Below, one piece after another: positions 35,474 to 44,103 of a stretch of DNA of 64,000 bases. Every line of letters starts with the position of its first letter. Within the stretch, counting starts at the first letter, position 1. The DNA comes from Streptomyces kurssanovii (GTDB lineage: Bacteria > Actinomycetota > Actinomycetes > Streptomycetales > Streptomycetaceae): NCBI RefSeq assembly GCF_014649695.1, contig NZ_BMTN01000006.1, positions 248,001 through 312,000 of the forward strand, given 5' to 3'. The notes below the pieces were generated by a model. That model was given only the letters and a program-made list of their open reading frames with translations. It did not search any database and was not told where the DNA came from. The position numbers were made by a program, and so were the translations under genes.

Positions 35474-36205
35474 TCATCCCTCGCGCCGCGACTGCCTCTC
35501 CCGTTGCTCCATGCGCTCCGCCCAGGCCAGCGCGTGGTCGTCGTAGGCCCGGATCTCGGCGCGGACACCGGCCGCGTCGCCGCGGGTCACGGCGTCGACG
35601 ATGCCCTGGTGGCCGCCCCAGAGCCGGTCGGGCAGCTCCGCGTCCAGGCGCATGAACGGTACGGAGAACACCCAGGCCTGCACCCGCAGCCGGTGCAGGA
35701 AGTCGCAGAGGTAGCGGTTGGCGACGAGCGCGCCGAGCTCACGCCAGAAGCGCAGGTCGTAGCCGATGAGGATGTCCAGGTCGCCGGAGCGGGCCGCGCG
35801 CGCGGCCTCCTCCGCCCGGCGCCGTACGGACAGCAGGGCCTGCGGAGCCGGCGGCGAGGGCCTGCTCCGTGTGACATGGCCGAAGATCGCGTCCACGATC
35901 AGCGACCGGGTCTCGACCATGGTCCGGAAGTCGTCGAAGCTGAACTGGTGCACCTTGAAACCGCGGTGCTGGTCCGAATCGAGGAGGCCTTGGGCGGACA
36001 GATCGACGAGGGCCTCGCGCACGGGGGTCGCCGAGACGCCGTACTGGTCGGCGATCTCCTTGACGGTGAACTCCTGCCCCGGCTGCATCCGCCCCGCGAG
36101 CACCTCGTCACGCAGCGCGTCGGCGATCTGTTGCCGCAAGGTGTTGCGGGTGACGGCACTCGGGTGGCCGCTCCCGCCACCGCCGCCGCTGCCGTAGCCG
36201 GGCAT
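35474..36205 (-). CDS. GntR/FadR-type transcriptional regulator
   Basis: A 243-aa regulator with ATG 36205 (RBS AAGGAGAAG upstream). A Gly-rich head is followed by the GntR winged helix (about 18-85: LRQQIADALRDEVLAGRMQP, VKEIADQYGVSATPVREALV). An FCD ligand-binding domain comes next (TMVETRSLIVDAIFGHV; LIGYDLRFWRELGALVANRY). FCD regulators sense small organic acids. It is not obviously coupled to a metabolic operon here; the class-III aminotransferase gene at 36966 is the closest catabolic candidate target. Confidence 0.9.
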   Translation of the reverse strand: MPGYGSGGGGGSGHPSAVTRNTLRQQIADALRDEVLAGRMQPGQEFTVKEIADQYGVSATPVREALVDLSAQGLLDSDQHRGFKVHQFSFDDFRTMVETRSLIVDAIFGHVTRSRPSPPAPQALLSVRRRAEEAARAARSGDLDILIGYDLRFWRELGALVANRYLCDFLHRLRVQAWVFSVPFMRLDAELPDRLWGGHQGIVDAVTRGDAAGVRAEIRAYDDHALAWAERMEQRERQSRREG

Positions 36206-36311
36206 CGTGGGCTTCTCCTTCGCCTTCGGTCCCGGACACGATAGGCCAGGGGTGATACGGCCGGTACGCGGGCGGCGTACGGTCCGGAGCGGGAGGGGAG
36301 GCGAGGTCCGG

Positions 36312-36752
36312 GTGCGCGAGATGTTCGAGGCGGCCACCGGCGACGGCCCGCCGGTGTCAGGACCGGGAAGGACCGCTGAGGTGCGGACGGCTTTCGAGGG
36401 GCTGCTCCAGATCCGGCGGGTGACGAACACCACGGGCGGCGAGGCCGTGCCCGCGCCGTGGGAGCTGATCCGGACGGTCCGCGCGGTGGCGCTCGCGCTG
36501 GAGGCCTCCGGCTTCCCGCCCTCCGCCGTCCACGACGAGCGGCGCACGGCCACGGGCTACCGCGTCCGGCCCGGCGAGCGCCCGCACACGGTGTACGTCG
36601 AGTGGCTCGGCCCGCCGGGCAGCGGGGCCGTCCATGAGGAGGAGGACCGGCTCAAGGCCTGTGCCGAGGTGCTGGCGCGACTGGGCTGGGAGGGGCTGCT
36701 GTACCGGGGCCCCAAGAAGCGGAGGTTCCTCGAGGTCGAACCGGGGACATGA
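36312..36752 (+). CDS. Conserved hypothetical protein
   Basis: A 146-aa soluble protein. GTG 36312 (or ATG 36321) is preferred, since the upstream frame overlaps the divergent promoter region. The visible fold is mixed alpha/beta (ELIRTVRAVALALEASGFPP, RPHTVYVEWLGPPGSGAVHE, LKACAEVLARLGWEGLLYRG). It has no known motif. It is divergent from the GntR regulator, which may control it. Confidence 0.6.
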   Translation: MREMFEAATGDGPPVSGPGRTAEVRTAFEGLLQIRRVTNTTGGEAVPAPWELIRTVRAVALALEASGFPPSAVHDERRTATGYRVRPGERPHTVYVEWLGPPGSGAVHEEEDRLKACAEVLARLGWEGLLYRGPKKRRFLEVEPGT

Positions 36753-36900
36753 GGGCCGGCCGGTCCCGGCCGGAGGGGCGCGTGGCCTGTGCGGCGCGAG
36801 CCGGAGCACGCGCCACCGCCCCTCCTGTGGACCGTGGCACGCCGGCGTGCCTGTGCCGGGCGGGAGACCGCCGCGGCGTCCGTCCGGCCGGCCGTGACCT

Positions 36901-36942
36901 GCCGGTGGGACGCCGGGCGGGACCGCAGAGCGTCCCACCGGC
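36901..36942. terminator. Terminator-like hairpin between convergent genes
   Basis: A perfect 13-bp stem (GCCGGTGGGACGC / GCGTCCCACCGGC) with a 16-nt loop, just downstream of the class-III aminotransferase stop (minus strand) and the hypothetical gene (plus strand). Confidence 0.6.
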
Positions 36943-36965
36943 CGGAGGGACGCCTGGGCGGGACC

Positions 36966-38321
36966 TCAGGCCGTCCAGTCGTCGGCGACCGACAGCGCCG
37001 CGTCCAGCGCGGCCAGGCCATCCTTCGCCTCGGCCTCACTCACGTTGCACGCGGGGACGGCGTGCGTGCGGTTCATGTTGATGAAGGGCCACAGGCCGTT
37101 CTTCTTGCAGGCCGCGCCGAACGCCGCCATCGCCGCGTTCGCCTCGCCGGACGCGTTGTAGGGCACCAGCGGCTCACGGGTCTCGCGATCGCGGACCAGT
37201 TCGAGGGCCCAGAAGACGCCCAGGCCGCGCACCTCGCCCACCGAGGGGTGGCGCTCGGCGAGCTCGCGCAGTCCCGGCCCGAGCACGGTCTCTCCGATGG
37301 CCGCCGCGTTCTCGACGACCTTCTCGTCCGCCATGACCTGGATGGTGGCGACGGCCGCCGCGCACGCCAGCGGGTGGCCGGAGTAGGTGAGTCCGCCGGG
37401 GTAGGGGCGCTTGTCGAAGGTCGCGGCGATCTCGGCGGAGATCGCGACACCGCCGAGCGGCACGTATCCCGAGTTGACCCCCTTGGCGAAGGTGATCAGG
37501 TCCGGAACCACATCGAAGTGGTCCGCGGCGAACCAGGCGCCCGTGCGTCCGAAGCCCGCCATGACCTCGTCGAGGACGAACACGATGCCGTACCGGTCGC
37601 AGATCTCGCGGACGCCCGCGAGATAGCCGGGCGGCGGCGTCATGATGCCGGCCGTGCCCGGGATCGTCTCGAGGATGATCGCCGCGATCGTCTGCGGGCC
37701 CTCGAAGGCGATGGTGTCCTCCAGGTGCGTGAGGGCGCGGGCGCACTCCTCCGCCTCCGTCGAGGAGTAGAAGGGGGACCGGTACAGGAACGGCGCCCAG
37801 AAGTGGACGACGCCCGCCGTGCCGTTGTCGCTGGCCCAGCGGCGCGGGTCGCCGGTGATGTTGACCGCCGTGGCCGTGCCGCCGTGGTACGAGCGGTAGG
37901 CGGAGAGCACCTTCGGCCGGCCCGTGTGCAGACGGGCCATCCGGATCGCGTTCTCGACGGCCTCCGCGCCGCCGTTGGTGAAGAAGATCTTGTCCAGGTC
38001 GCCGGGGGTGCGCTCGGCGATCAGCCGGGCCGCCTCCGAGCGCGCCTCCACGGCGAACGCGGGCGCGAAGGTGGCGAGCTTGCCGGCCTGTTCCTGGATC
38101 GCCGCGACGACCTTGGGGTGCTGGTAACCGATGTTGGTGTAGACGAGGCCGCTGGTGAAGTCGAGGTAGCGGTTGCCGTCGTAGTCCCAGAAGTAGGACC
38201 CCTCAGCGCCGGCGACGGCGAGCGGGTCGATCAGGCCCTGGGCGGACCAGGAATGGAACACATGGGCGCGGTCGGCTGCCTTGACGGCAGCTCCGGTCTG
38301 CGGGTCGGCATGAGGGGTCAT
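36966..38321 (-). CDS. Class III PLP-dependent aminotransferase
   Basis: A 451-aa omega-aminotransferase. The active-site Lys280 lies in LITFAKGVNSGYVPLGG; PLP-contacting motifs TNGGAEAVENAIRMAR and FVLDEVMAGFGRTG are intact. Length and layout match aspartate-aminotransferase-superfamily members acting on omega-amino acids such as beta-alanine, taurine or diamines with pyruvate or 2-oxoglutarate. The substrate cannot be assigned from sequence. It is divergent from the MarR/PfpI pair and shares its control region. Confidence 0.92.
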   Translation of the reverse strand: MTPHADPQTGAAVKAADRAHVFHSWSAQGLIDPLAVAGAEGSYFWDYDGNRYLDFTSGLVYTNIGYQHPKVVAAIQEQAGKLATFAPAFAVEARSEAARLIAERTPGDLDKIFFTNGGAEAVENAIRMARLHTGRPKVLSAYRSYHGGTATAVNITGDPRRWASDNGTAGVVHFWAPFLYRSPFYSSTEAEECARALTHLEDTIAFEGPQTIAAIILETIPGTAGIMTPPPGYLAGVREICDRYGIVFVLDEVMAGFGRTGAWFAADHFDVVPDLITFAKGVNSGYVPLGGVAISAEIAATFDKRPYPGGLTYSGHPLACAAAVATIQVMADEKVVENAAAIGETVLGPGLRELAERHPSVGEVRGLGVFWALELVRDRETREPLVPYNASGEANAAMAAFGAACKKNGLWPFINMNRTHAVPACNVSEAEAKDGLAALDAALSVADDWTA

Positions 38322-38426
38322 GCGGCTCAGCGTAAGGAACCGCCGGTCGGGGCCGACATGGCCACCTTGTATGGACCCGGCCGCTTATCTGGGCAGGGTG
38401 TCGCCCCTTCCGGGCACCATCATGAT

Positions 38427-38461
38427 TGACAGCATACTGTCGTCATGACAGGCTGCTGTCA
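38427..38461. promoter_or_regulatory. Double-dyad operator and promoter upstream of the PfpI-MarR pair
   Basis: Two palindromic boxes: GACAG-CATA-CTGTC (38428-38441) and TGACAG-GCTG-CTGTCA (38446-38461). Their centres are 19 bp apart, on about the same DNA face. A TTGACA (38426-38431) that could be a -35 overlaps the first box. This is a strong candidate for binding by the MarR protein encoded at 39089, giving autoregulation and possibly control of the divergent aminotransferase gene. Confidence 0.65.
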
Positions 38462-38498
38462 TACACGGAGGAGCAGGACACGCGTCAAGGAGGGCACC

Positions 38499-39092
38499 AT
38501 GACCCGCGGGACCGTTCATCTGGCCGTCTACGACACCTACGCCGACTGGGAGACGGGGCACACCACCGCCCATCTCACCCAGAACGGCTTCACCGTGAAG
38601 ACGGTCGGCCTCACCACACACCCCGTCACCACCATGGGCGGCGTCCGGATCCAGCCCGATCTGGCGCTCGCGGACCTCGACCCGGCGGACAGTGAGCTGC
38701 TGATCCTCACCGGAGCGACCCTGTGGGACACCGGCGACGTCCTCTCACCCTTCGCCGCCAAGGCCCGCACGTTCCTCGACGCGGGCGTCCCCGTCGCGGC
38801 GATCTGCGGCGCGACCGCAGGGCTCGCGCGCGAGGGCCTGCTCGACGACCGCACCCACACCAGCGCCGTCTCGTTCTATCTGGCGGCCACGGGCTACAAG
38901 GGCGGCGACCACTACGTCGACACGGACGCCGTCACCGACGGCGACCTGATCACCGCCGGCCCCACCGAGCCCGTCGCCTTCGCCCGCGAGGTCTTCGCAC
39001 GCCTCGGCGTGTACGAGGGGGAGAAGCTGGACGCCTGGTACCGGCTGTTCCACGACTCCGACCCGGCGGCCTTCGAGGTCCTGAACGCATGA
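38499..39092 (+). CDS. DJ-1/PfpI-family (class I glutamine amidotransferase-like) protein
   Basis: A 197-aa protein from ATG 38499 (RBS AAGGAGG at 38487-38493). The nucleophile elbow is AAICGATAG with Cys103, and the fold pattern HLAVYDTYADWETGHTTAHL is DJ-1/PfpI. Members include glyoxalase III, deglycase-like and stress chaperone enzymes. It is translationally coupled to the MarR gene (ATGA), so both respond to the same signal, probably an electrophile or oxidative stress. Confidence 0.88.
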   Translation: MTRGTVHLAVYDTYADWETGHTTAHLTQNGFTVKTVGLTTHPVTTMGGVRIQPDLALADLDPADSELLILTGATLWDTGDVLSPFAAKARTFLDAGVPVAAICGATAGLAREGLLDDRTHTSAVSFYLAATGYKGGDHYVDTDAVTDGDLITAGPTEPVAFAREVFARLGVYEGEKLDAWYRLFHDSDPAAFEVLNA

Positions 39093-39586
39093 GGCCGGCC
39101 CACCATCCCCAGGAACTGCTGACCCGCACGGCCCTCGGCGTCTTCCGGCTGAACGGACAGTTCATCACCGTCTCCGACCGCATCGCCAGGGACGCGGGGC
39201 TGACGGCGGCCCGCTGGCAGGTCCTCGGCGCCGTGGTGCGCGAGCCGCGGTCCGTGGCCGGGATCGCCCGCACGATGGGCATCACCCGGCAGAGCGTGCA
39301 GCGCATCGCCGACGTGCTCGCCGAGCAGGGGCTGGCCGAGTACCGGCCCAACCCGGCCCACCGGCGCGCGAAGCTGCTGCACGCGACGGAGGAGGGCCGG
39401 GCCGCCGTCAAGCAGATCGACCCCGGCCACGCACGGCTCGCGGACCGGCTGCTGGACGCCCTCGGACCGAAGGAGTTCGCGGAGACCGTGCGGGTGCTGG
39501 AGCAGTTGTCGCGGGCGATGGACACCATCGATGCCGAGGACATGGCCGGCGGCGCGGCCGTCCTCCCGCCCGGCCCGGAAGCGTGA
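39089..39586 (+). CDS. MarR-family transcriptional regulator
   Basis: A 165-aa regulator; ATG 39089 overlaps the PfpI stop. The winged helix is VAGIARTMGITRQSVQRIAD, with a wing at YRPNPAHRRAKLLHATEEGR. Dimerisation helices flank it. It probably binds the paired dyads upstream of the operon. There is no Cys in the usual redox-sensing positions; the ligand is unknown. Confidence 0.9.
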   Translation: MRPAHHPQELLTRTALGVFRLNGQFITVSDRIARDAGLTAARWQVLGAVVREPRSVAGIARTMGITRQSVQRIADVLAEQGLAEYRPNPAHRRAKLLHATEEGRAAVKQIDPGHARLADRLLDALGPKEFAETVRVLEQLSRAMDTIDAEDMAGGAAVLPPGPEA

Positions 39587-39878
39587 TGCCGGAGACCTGA
39601 TGCCGGAAGCCTCGTCCCAGGGCCTGGACTCAGGAGCCCGGTGCCGGAAGCTCGGTACCTGGAGCTTGGTGCCGGGTCGGGGCCAGGAGCTTGGTGCCGG
39701 GTCGGCGCCAGGAGCTTGGTGCCGGGTCGGCGCCAGTGCCGGGTCGGGCCCTCGGCCCGGGCCCCTGACCGAGGGCCCCGGCGGCATTCCGCGCGGACCG
39801 CTGGCCTGTGTGGCCCCCGGCGGGCCCACTATCCTCGGTCCGTCGAGCATTTCGGTACGGGGGAAAGGCCGCGCGGCG
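39587..39878. repeat. Spacer with 25-bp tandem repeats upstream of a kinase gene
   Basis: Three copies of a 25-bp unit beginning GGAGCTTGGTGCCGGGTCGG start at 39661, 39686 and 39711; degenerate copies lie on both sides (39608-39660 and 39736-39748). The array is in the region between the MarR gene and the first kinase gene; it may contain or overlap that promoter. Confidence 0.85.
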
Positions 39879-41531
39879 ATGGAGCAGCTGGCACCAGGGG
39901 ATCCACATCACATCGGCGAGTACCGGATCCTGACCCGGCTCGGCGCGGGCGGCATGGGCACGGTGTATCTCGCCCGCTCCGACCGGGGACGCACCGTCGC
40001 GGTGAAGCTCGTGCGGCAGGAGCTCGCGGAGCAGGAGGAGTTCCGTAACCGCTTCCGGCTCGAGGTCCGGGCGGCCCTGCGCGTCGGCGGGAAGTGGACG
40101 GCGCCCGTCCTCGACGCGGACACCGAGGCTCCGGTCCCCTGGGTGGCCACCGGTTACATCGCCGGGCCCGCGCTGCACACCGTGGTCTCCGGCGAGCACG
40201 GACCGCTGCCGGAGCGCAGCGTCCGTCTGCTGGCCTCCGGCCTGGCGCACGCGCTGACGGACATCCACACGGCCGGCCTGATCCACCGCGACCTCAAGCC
40301 GTCGAACATCCTGCTCACCATCGACGGGCCGCGTGTCATCGACTTCGGCATCGCCCGCGCGCTGGAGACGGTCGCCGACGGTGGCCTCACCCGCACCGGC
40401 GCGCTCGTCGGTTCGCCCGGGTTCATGTCGCCCGAGCAGGTGCGCGGCGACCGGATCGCTCCGGCGTGCGACATCTTCTGTCTCGGGTCCGTACTCGCCT
40501 ACGCGGCGACGGGCCGGCTCCCGTTCGGCTCCGCCGAGAGCGGCAGCCACGCGCAGATGTTCCGCATCGCGACGGAGGAGCCGGACCTGTCCGGGGTCCC
40601 CGAGGCTCTGCTCGACCTGATCCGCGACTGTCTGCGCAAGGACGCGGAGGAACGGCCGACCGTGGAGGAGGTCCTCCGCCGGACGGCCGCCGACGCGGAC
40701 GGCGAGCCGTGGCTGCCGGGGGCTCTCATCGCCCAACTCGGCCGTCACGCGGTCCGGTTGCTGGACGCGGAGCAGCCGCAGGCGCCGGCGCAGCCGCCGA
40801 CGATGACGGCGCCTCCTCGCGCGATACCGACACCCCCGCCCGCTCCGGCGCCGATGCCGGCCGCGGCGCCGCCCACCCCGCCCGGACCGACGTACGGCTA
40901 TCCGCAGCCGTACCGACCCGCTCCGTACCACCCGGCCCCGTACCCGCCCGGGCCCCATGCCCCGGCTCCGGCGCCACGGCGCGGTTCCCGTGGCGGGACG
41001 CCGGCCCTGATCGCCGTGGCGCTGGTCGTCGCCCTCGGCGCGGGCGGCTCGGTGTACGCCTTCATGTCCAAGGACGAGGGCAAGCGGACGACCGCGGACC
41101 CGAAGCCCTCCTCCACGTCCTCGGCCCCCACCTCTCCCCCCGCCTCCTCGGGCACTCCCGCACCGACCGGCACGCCCCCGACCGCCCAGACGGCGGGCGA
41201 CGTGCCACAGGAGTACGTCGGCACCTGGCGGGCGTCGTTCGAGACGGCGGACGGCACCAACACCCGGGTCATGACGATCATCCAGGGCGTGACGGGCGAA
41301 CAGGTCATGACCCTGAGCGGAACGGGCCCCAACTACGACTGCCGCTGGTCGGCCACCCTCCGCGCCCCGGGACCACCGCTCGAACTCGCGCCCACCGCCG
41401 TCACGTTCGGCGACCGCGTCTCGTGCGCCCCGGGCCAGTGGAGCCGGTTGAACATGACCAACGACGTCACCATCATCCGTGAGCTCGTCGGCTCGACCGG
41501 AGAGCCGCTCACCTACACCAAGACGGGCTGA
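39879..41531 (+). CDS. Transmembrane Ser/Thr protein kinase (PknB-like) A
   Basis: A 550-aa Hanks-type kinase from ATG 39879. The catalytic domain (about 15-270) has the Gly loop LGAGGMGTVYLA, VAVKLV (ATP Lys), HRDLKPSNIL, the DFG motif VIDFGIA and the substrate-loop SPGFMSPEQV. A Pro-rich juxtamembrane region (about 300-375) leads to one membrane segment (about 380-402, TPALIAVALVVALGAGGSVY). A Thr/Ser/Pro-rich stalk and a 100-aa outer domain (QEYVGTWRASFETADGTNTR) follow, with two Cys. The outer domain has a lipocalin-like look and could bind a ligand. It is closely related to the kinase at 44104. Confidence 0.95.
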   Translation: MEQLAPGDPHHIGEYRILTRLGAGGMGTVYLARSDRGRTVAVKLVRQELAEQEEFRNRFRLEVRAALRVGGKWTAPVLDADTEAPVPWVATGYIAGPALHTVVSGEHGPLPERSVRLLASGLAHALTDIHTAGLIHRDLKPSNILLTIDGPRVIDFGIARALETVADGGLTRTGALVGSPGFMSPEQVRGDRIAPACDIFCLGSVLAYAATGRLPFGSAESGSHAQMFRIATEEPDLSGVPEALLDLIRDCLRKDAEERPTVEEVLRRTAADADGEPWLPGALIAQLGRHAVRLLDAEQPQAPAQPPTMTAPPRAIPTPPPAPAPMPAAAPPTPPGPTYGYPQPYRPAPYHPAPYPPGPHAPAPAPRRGSRGGTPALIAVALVVALGAGGSVYAFMSKDEGKRTTADPKPSSTSSAPTSPPASSGTPAPTGTPPTAQTAGDVPQEYVGTWRASFETADGTNTRVMTIIQGVTGEQVMTLSGTGPNYDCRWSATLRAPGPPLELAPTAVTFGDRVSCAPGQWSRLNMTNDVTIIRELVGSTGEPLTYTKTG

Positions 41532-41598
41532 GCCGGGCACGAGGACGGCCGAGAAGGGCTACGGCACGGTCCTGCGCCGGGCCCGGCAGCGGCCGGGG

Positions 41599-42951
41599 TC
41601 AGCCCCAGCTCGCGCTGTGGAAGTTGCGGTACTCCCTGCGCTCCTGGGCCGACACGAGCCACCGCGCACCCAGCAGTCCGGTCAGGCTGAGGCCGATCAG
41701 ACCCGCACCCAGGGCCGGGTTGCCGAAGTCGACGATCGAGCTGACCGCCCGCGATCCGAGGCCCTCCACGGACCGTGTCGGCGGCGCGGGTACGGGCGGG
41801 GCGCCGCCCTCCGCCTCGTTGTTCGCCCCGCCGGGGGCGGGCGGGCCGCCCGTCAGGTCCACGCCGAGCTCCTCCATGGCGGTGGTCACCGGCTGGAAGT
41901 AGGTCGTGCCGCCCGTGGTGCAGTCCCCGTCGCCCCCCGAGGTCACGCCGAGCGCGAGGCCCTCGGAGAACAGCGGCCCGCCGCTGTCCCCCGGCTCGGC
42001 GCAGACCGTGGTCTCGATCAGTCCGGTCACCGTGCCCTCGGGGTAGTTCACCGTCGCGTTGACGGCGGTCACCTCGCCGGAGCGGAATCCGGTGGTGCTG
42101 CCGCTGCGGAACACCCGCTGCCCGACGGCCGGTTCACCGGCCCCGACGATCTGGACGCCCCTGCCGCCGCCGATGTCCACGACGTTGGTGCGGTCCAGGA
42201 CGTCGACGTCCTCGTAGCGCACCAGGGAGTAGTCGTCGCCGGGGAAGCTGGCGGCCGTGGTGGTGCCGACGAGTTCGTCGCCCTGACGGTCGCGGAACCA
42301 GGTGGAGTCCTCCGGTCCGCAGTGTCCCGCCGTCAGGATGAAGATGTCCTGGCCGTTGGTGACGTTGAACCCGGCGGTGCACCTCCGCTGGTCCCCGAAG
42401 ACCGCGGTGCCGCCGTTGACCCTGGTGGTGAAGGTCCCCGTGGTGCGCTCCATGCGGACGAAGCCGCCGATCTCCTCCGCGAGGCCGGACATGGCCGACC
42501 AGTCGCCGGCGGAGACGGTGCTGTCCGCACGCACGGTGATGCTGTTGGCCGCGTAGTCGACGGCCCACGCGGTACCGGGCACCCGCGGCGCGGAGCGCAG
42601 CGTCTCGGTGGCCGAACGGAGCCGCTCCAGGCTGTGGCGCACCACTTTGGCCTCCGCGCCGGCCCGCCGTACCTCCTCCGCGGCCTCCTGGTCGGTGACG
42701 GCGACGACCGTCCTACCGTCAGGGCCCGTCCAGCTGCCCGCGGTACGGGCCGGGCCGAGGCGCGACACCAGTTCGGCGGCGGGGTCGTCGGCGGCCCGTG
42801 GCTCACCGGCGGGCGGCGGTCCGGAGGCGGGCGGCTCGCCCGCCATGGCACCGGAGACCATCAGCCCGCCGCTGAACAGCCCGACCACGGCGGCCAGCCG
42901 CACGGCCCGCTGAAGTTTCCGTCGTACGCCCCTCCGTCGTGCGTGCATCAT
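41599..42951 (-). CDS. Alpha-lytic-type serine protease with C-terminal membrane anchor
   Basis: A 450-aa secreted protease of the S1 (streptogrisin/alpha-lytic) group. ATG 42951 is preferred (42993 is an alternative). The signal peptide is RKLQRAVRLAAVVGLFSGGL to MAG. A prodomain follows (about 70-175, VAVTDQEAAEEVRRAGAEAK). The catalytic triad is His210 (TAGHC), Asp240 (DDYSLVRY) and Ser323 (GDSGGPL), with paired Cys residues. The C-terminus is unusual: a Pro/Gly linker and a hydrophobic segment GAGLIGLSLTGLLGARWL with a basic end, which would tether the enzyme to the membrane. It lies between two receptor kinases. Confidence 0.9.
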   Translation of the reverse strand: MMHARRRGVRRKLQRAVRLAAVVGLFSGGLMVSGAMAGEPPASGPPPAGEPRAADDPAAELVSRLGPARTAGSWTGPDGRTVVAVTDQEAAEEVRRAGAEAKVVRHSLERLRSATETLRSAPRVPGTAWAVDYAANSITVRADSTVSAGDWSAMSGLAEEIGGFVRMERTTGTFTTRVNGGTAVFGDQRRCTAGFNVTNGQDIFILTAGHCGPEDSTWFRDRQGDELVGTTTAASFPGDDYSLVRYEDVDVLDRTNVVDIGGGRGVQIVGAGEPAVGQRVFRSGSTTGFRSGEVTAVNATVNYPEGTVTGLIETTVCAEPGDSGGPLFSEGLALGVTSGGDGDCTTGGTTYFQPVTTAMEELGVDLTGGPPAPGGANNEAEGGAPPVPAPPTRSVEGLGSRAVSSIVDFGNPALGAGLIGLSLTGLLGARWLVSAQERREYRNFHSASWG

Positions 42952-43061
42952 GCGCGGCCCCAAGGTCGTAACGAACGGCTTCGCCAGTGCCATGGGGCCC
43001 CGGACGCCGAGGCCCCCGTCCTCAGTACGTGCCGCGGTACCGGACCGTTCAGCGGGCGCCG

Positions 43062-43974
43062 CTACAGGGTCATCGAGTACACGTAGCGGTTGCTCTCGTA
43101 CTCGTTGACCGACCACAGGACACCGGCCCGGGCGTCGTGGCTCAGGTCCTCCGGTCCTTCGGCCTGGTGCCAGGCGAAGGCGGCCGGCGGGTCACCGACG
43201 GCCTGCTTCCGCCAGGTCCGGACGGTCCCGTAGCGATTCGGCCCGTCACTCGCGGACAGGTAGTAGGTGCCGAAGACGCTCACGGCGCCCTGCACCTGAC
43301 CGCCGTGCCGGATCCGTTCACGGGCGACCGACCTGATCCGTCCGCCCGGTCCGGCGGGAGCCGGCGCGCCCGTGGTCGGGTCCAGGTTCCAGCGGACCAC
43401 GCGCGAGGACGTCTCGAGCGGACGCCTGAACTCACTCACCACGAGGGAGTGCGGAGCGGTGGTGACGTCCACCGCCACTTGTGAGTAGCGCTGCTGCGCC
43501 TCTACCAGGTTCGGCGCCACATGGTCGTAGGCGCGGCTCTGCGGCAGGACGTACTTGCAGCGGAGCGCGTGGTACCCAGTACCTGGTCTTGAAGTCGTTG
43601 GCGATGCTGTTCCGTTCGCCCGCGCCCTGCCACTGGAACGAGGTGCGCAGCCGGGGCAGGCTCGCCCCCGGCCAGTCCGGCCGCGCGGGACGGCCCTCCC
43701 TGTCGGTGTCGGCCACGATGTCGTCGAGCGATGCCCTGCCCAGTCCGAGGCGCTCCTCGGGACGTGCGCTGTCCGCGATGAGGAGGAGTCTCTTGATCAC
43801 GTCCGGGTAGCTGGTGCCCGATCCGTTGGCGCGGGTGCGCATACGCAGGTCGAGCGGCATCGGACCGGCTGCTTCCGCCGCCTCGGCGCCCTGCGGCAGC
43901 AGCAGGCCGCCGACGGTGGCGGCCACCGGTGCCGCTGCCATGCCCCGCAGAATCGTTCTCCGTGTGGTGTCCAT
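43062..43974 (-). pseudogene. Tat-exported hypothetical protein broken by a frameshift
   Basis: The 5' part starts at ATG 43974 with a twin-arginine signal (MDTTRRTILRGMAAAPVAAT) and reads to TRYW; the frame then turns into Pro/Arg-rich noise. Removing one base from the CCC at 43575-43577 (GGG on the coding strand) joins it smoothly to the second frame: YHALRCKYVLPQSRAYDHVA and on to NEYESNRYVYSMTL at 43062. The repaired protein would be about 303 aa. The visible product family is not recognised. Either the gene is a recent pseudogene or the assembly has a one-base error. Confidence 0.75.
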
Positions 43975-44018
43975 GGCGATGGACCGTAGGAGCGGACGGG
44001 CGGAGCCGTCCCGCCTGT

Positions 44019-44046
44019 GGCTGTCCGGGACATGTCCCGGACAGCC
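44019..44046. promoter_or_regulatory. 28-bp perfect palindrome in a divergent promoter region
   Basis: A fully symmetric sequence whose left half is GGCTGTCCGGGACA. It lies 45 bp before the Tat-protein start and 57 bp before the kinase B start. The symmetry is too long for chance and it is not followed by a T-run, so a dimeric repressor or activator site for both divergent genes is most likely; a cruciform or terminator role is possible. Confidence 0.6.
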
Positions 44047-44103
44047 GGCCCCGGCCCAGGCCGTCGGCCGTCTCAAGCTCCTGCCCGGTCAGAGGAGGTG
44101 ACC

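Noticed and set aside
36750-36965. Possible small gene between the convergent genes
   Set aside because: Open frames in this interval are Arg/Pro-rich with no RBS; a terminator hairpin explains the symmetry seen.
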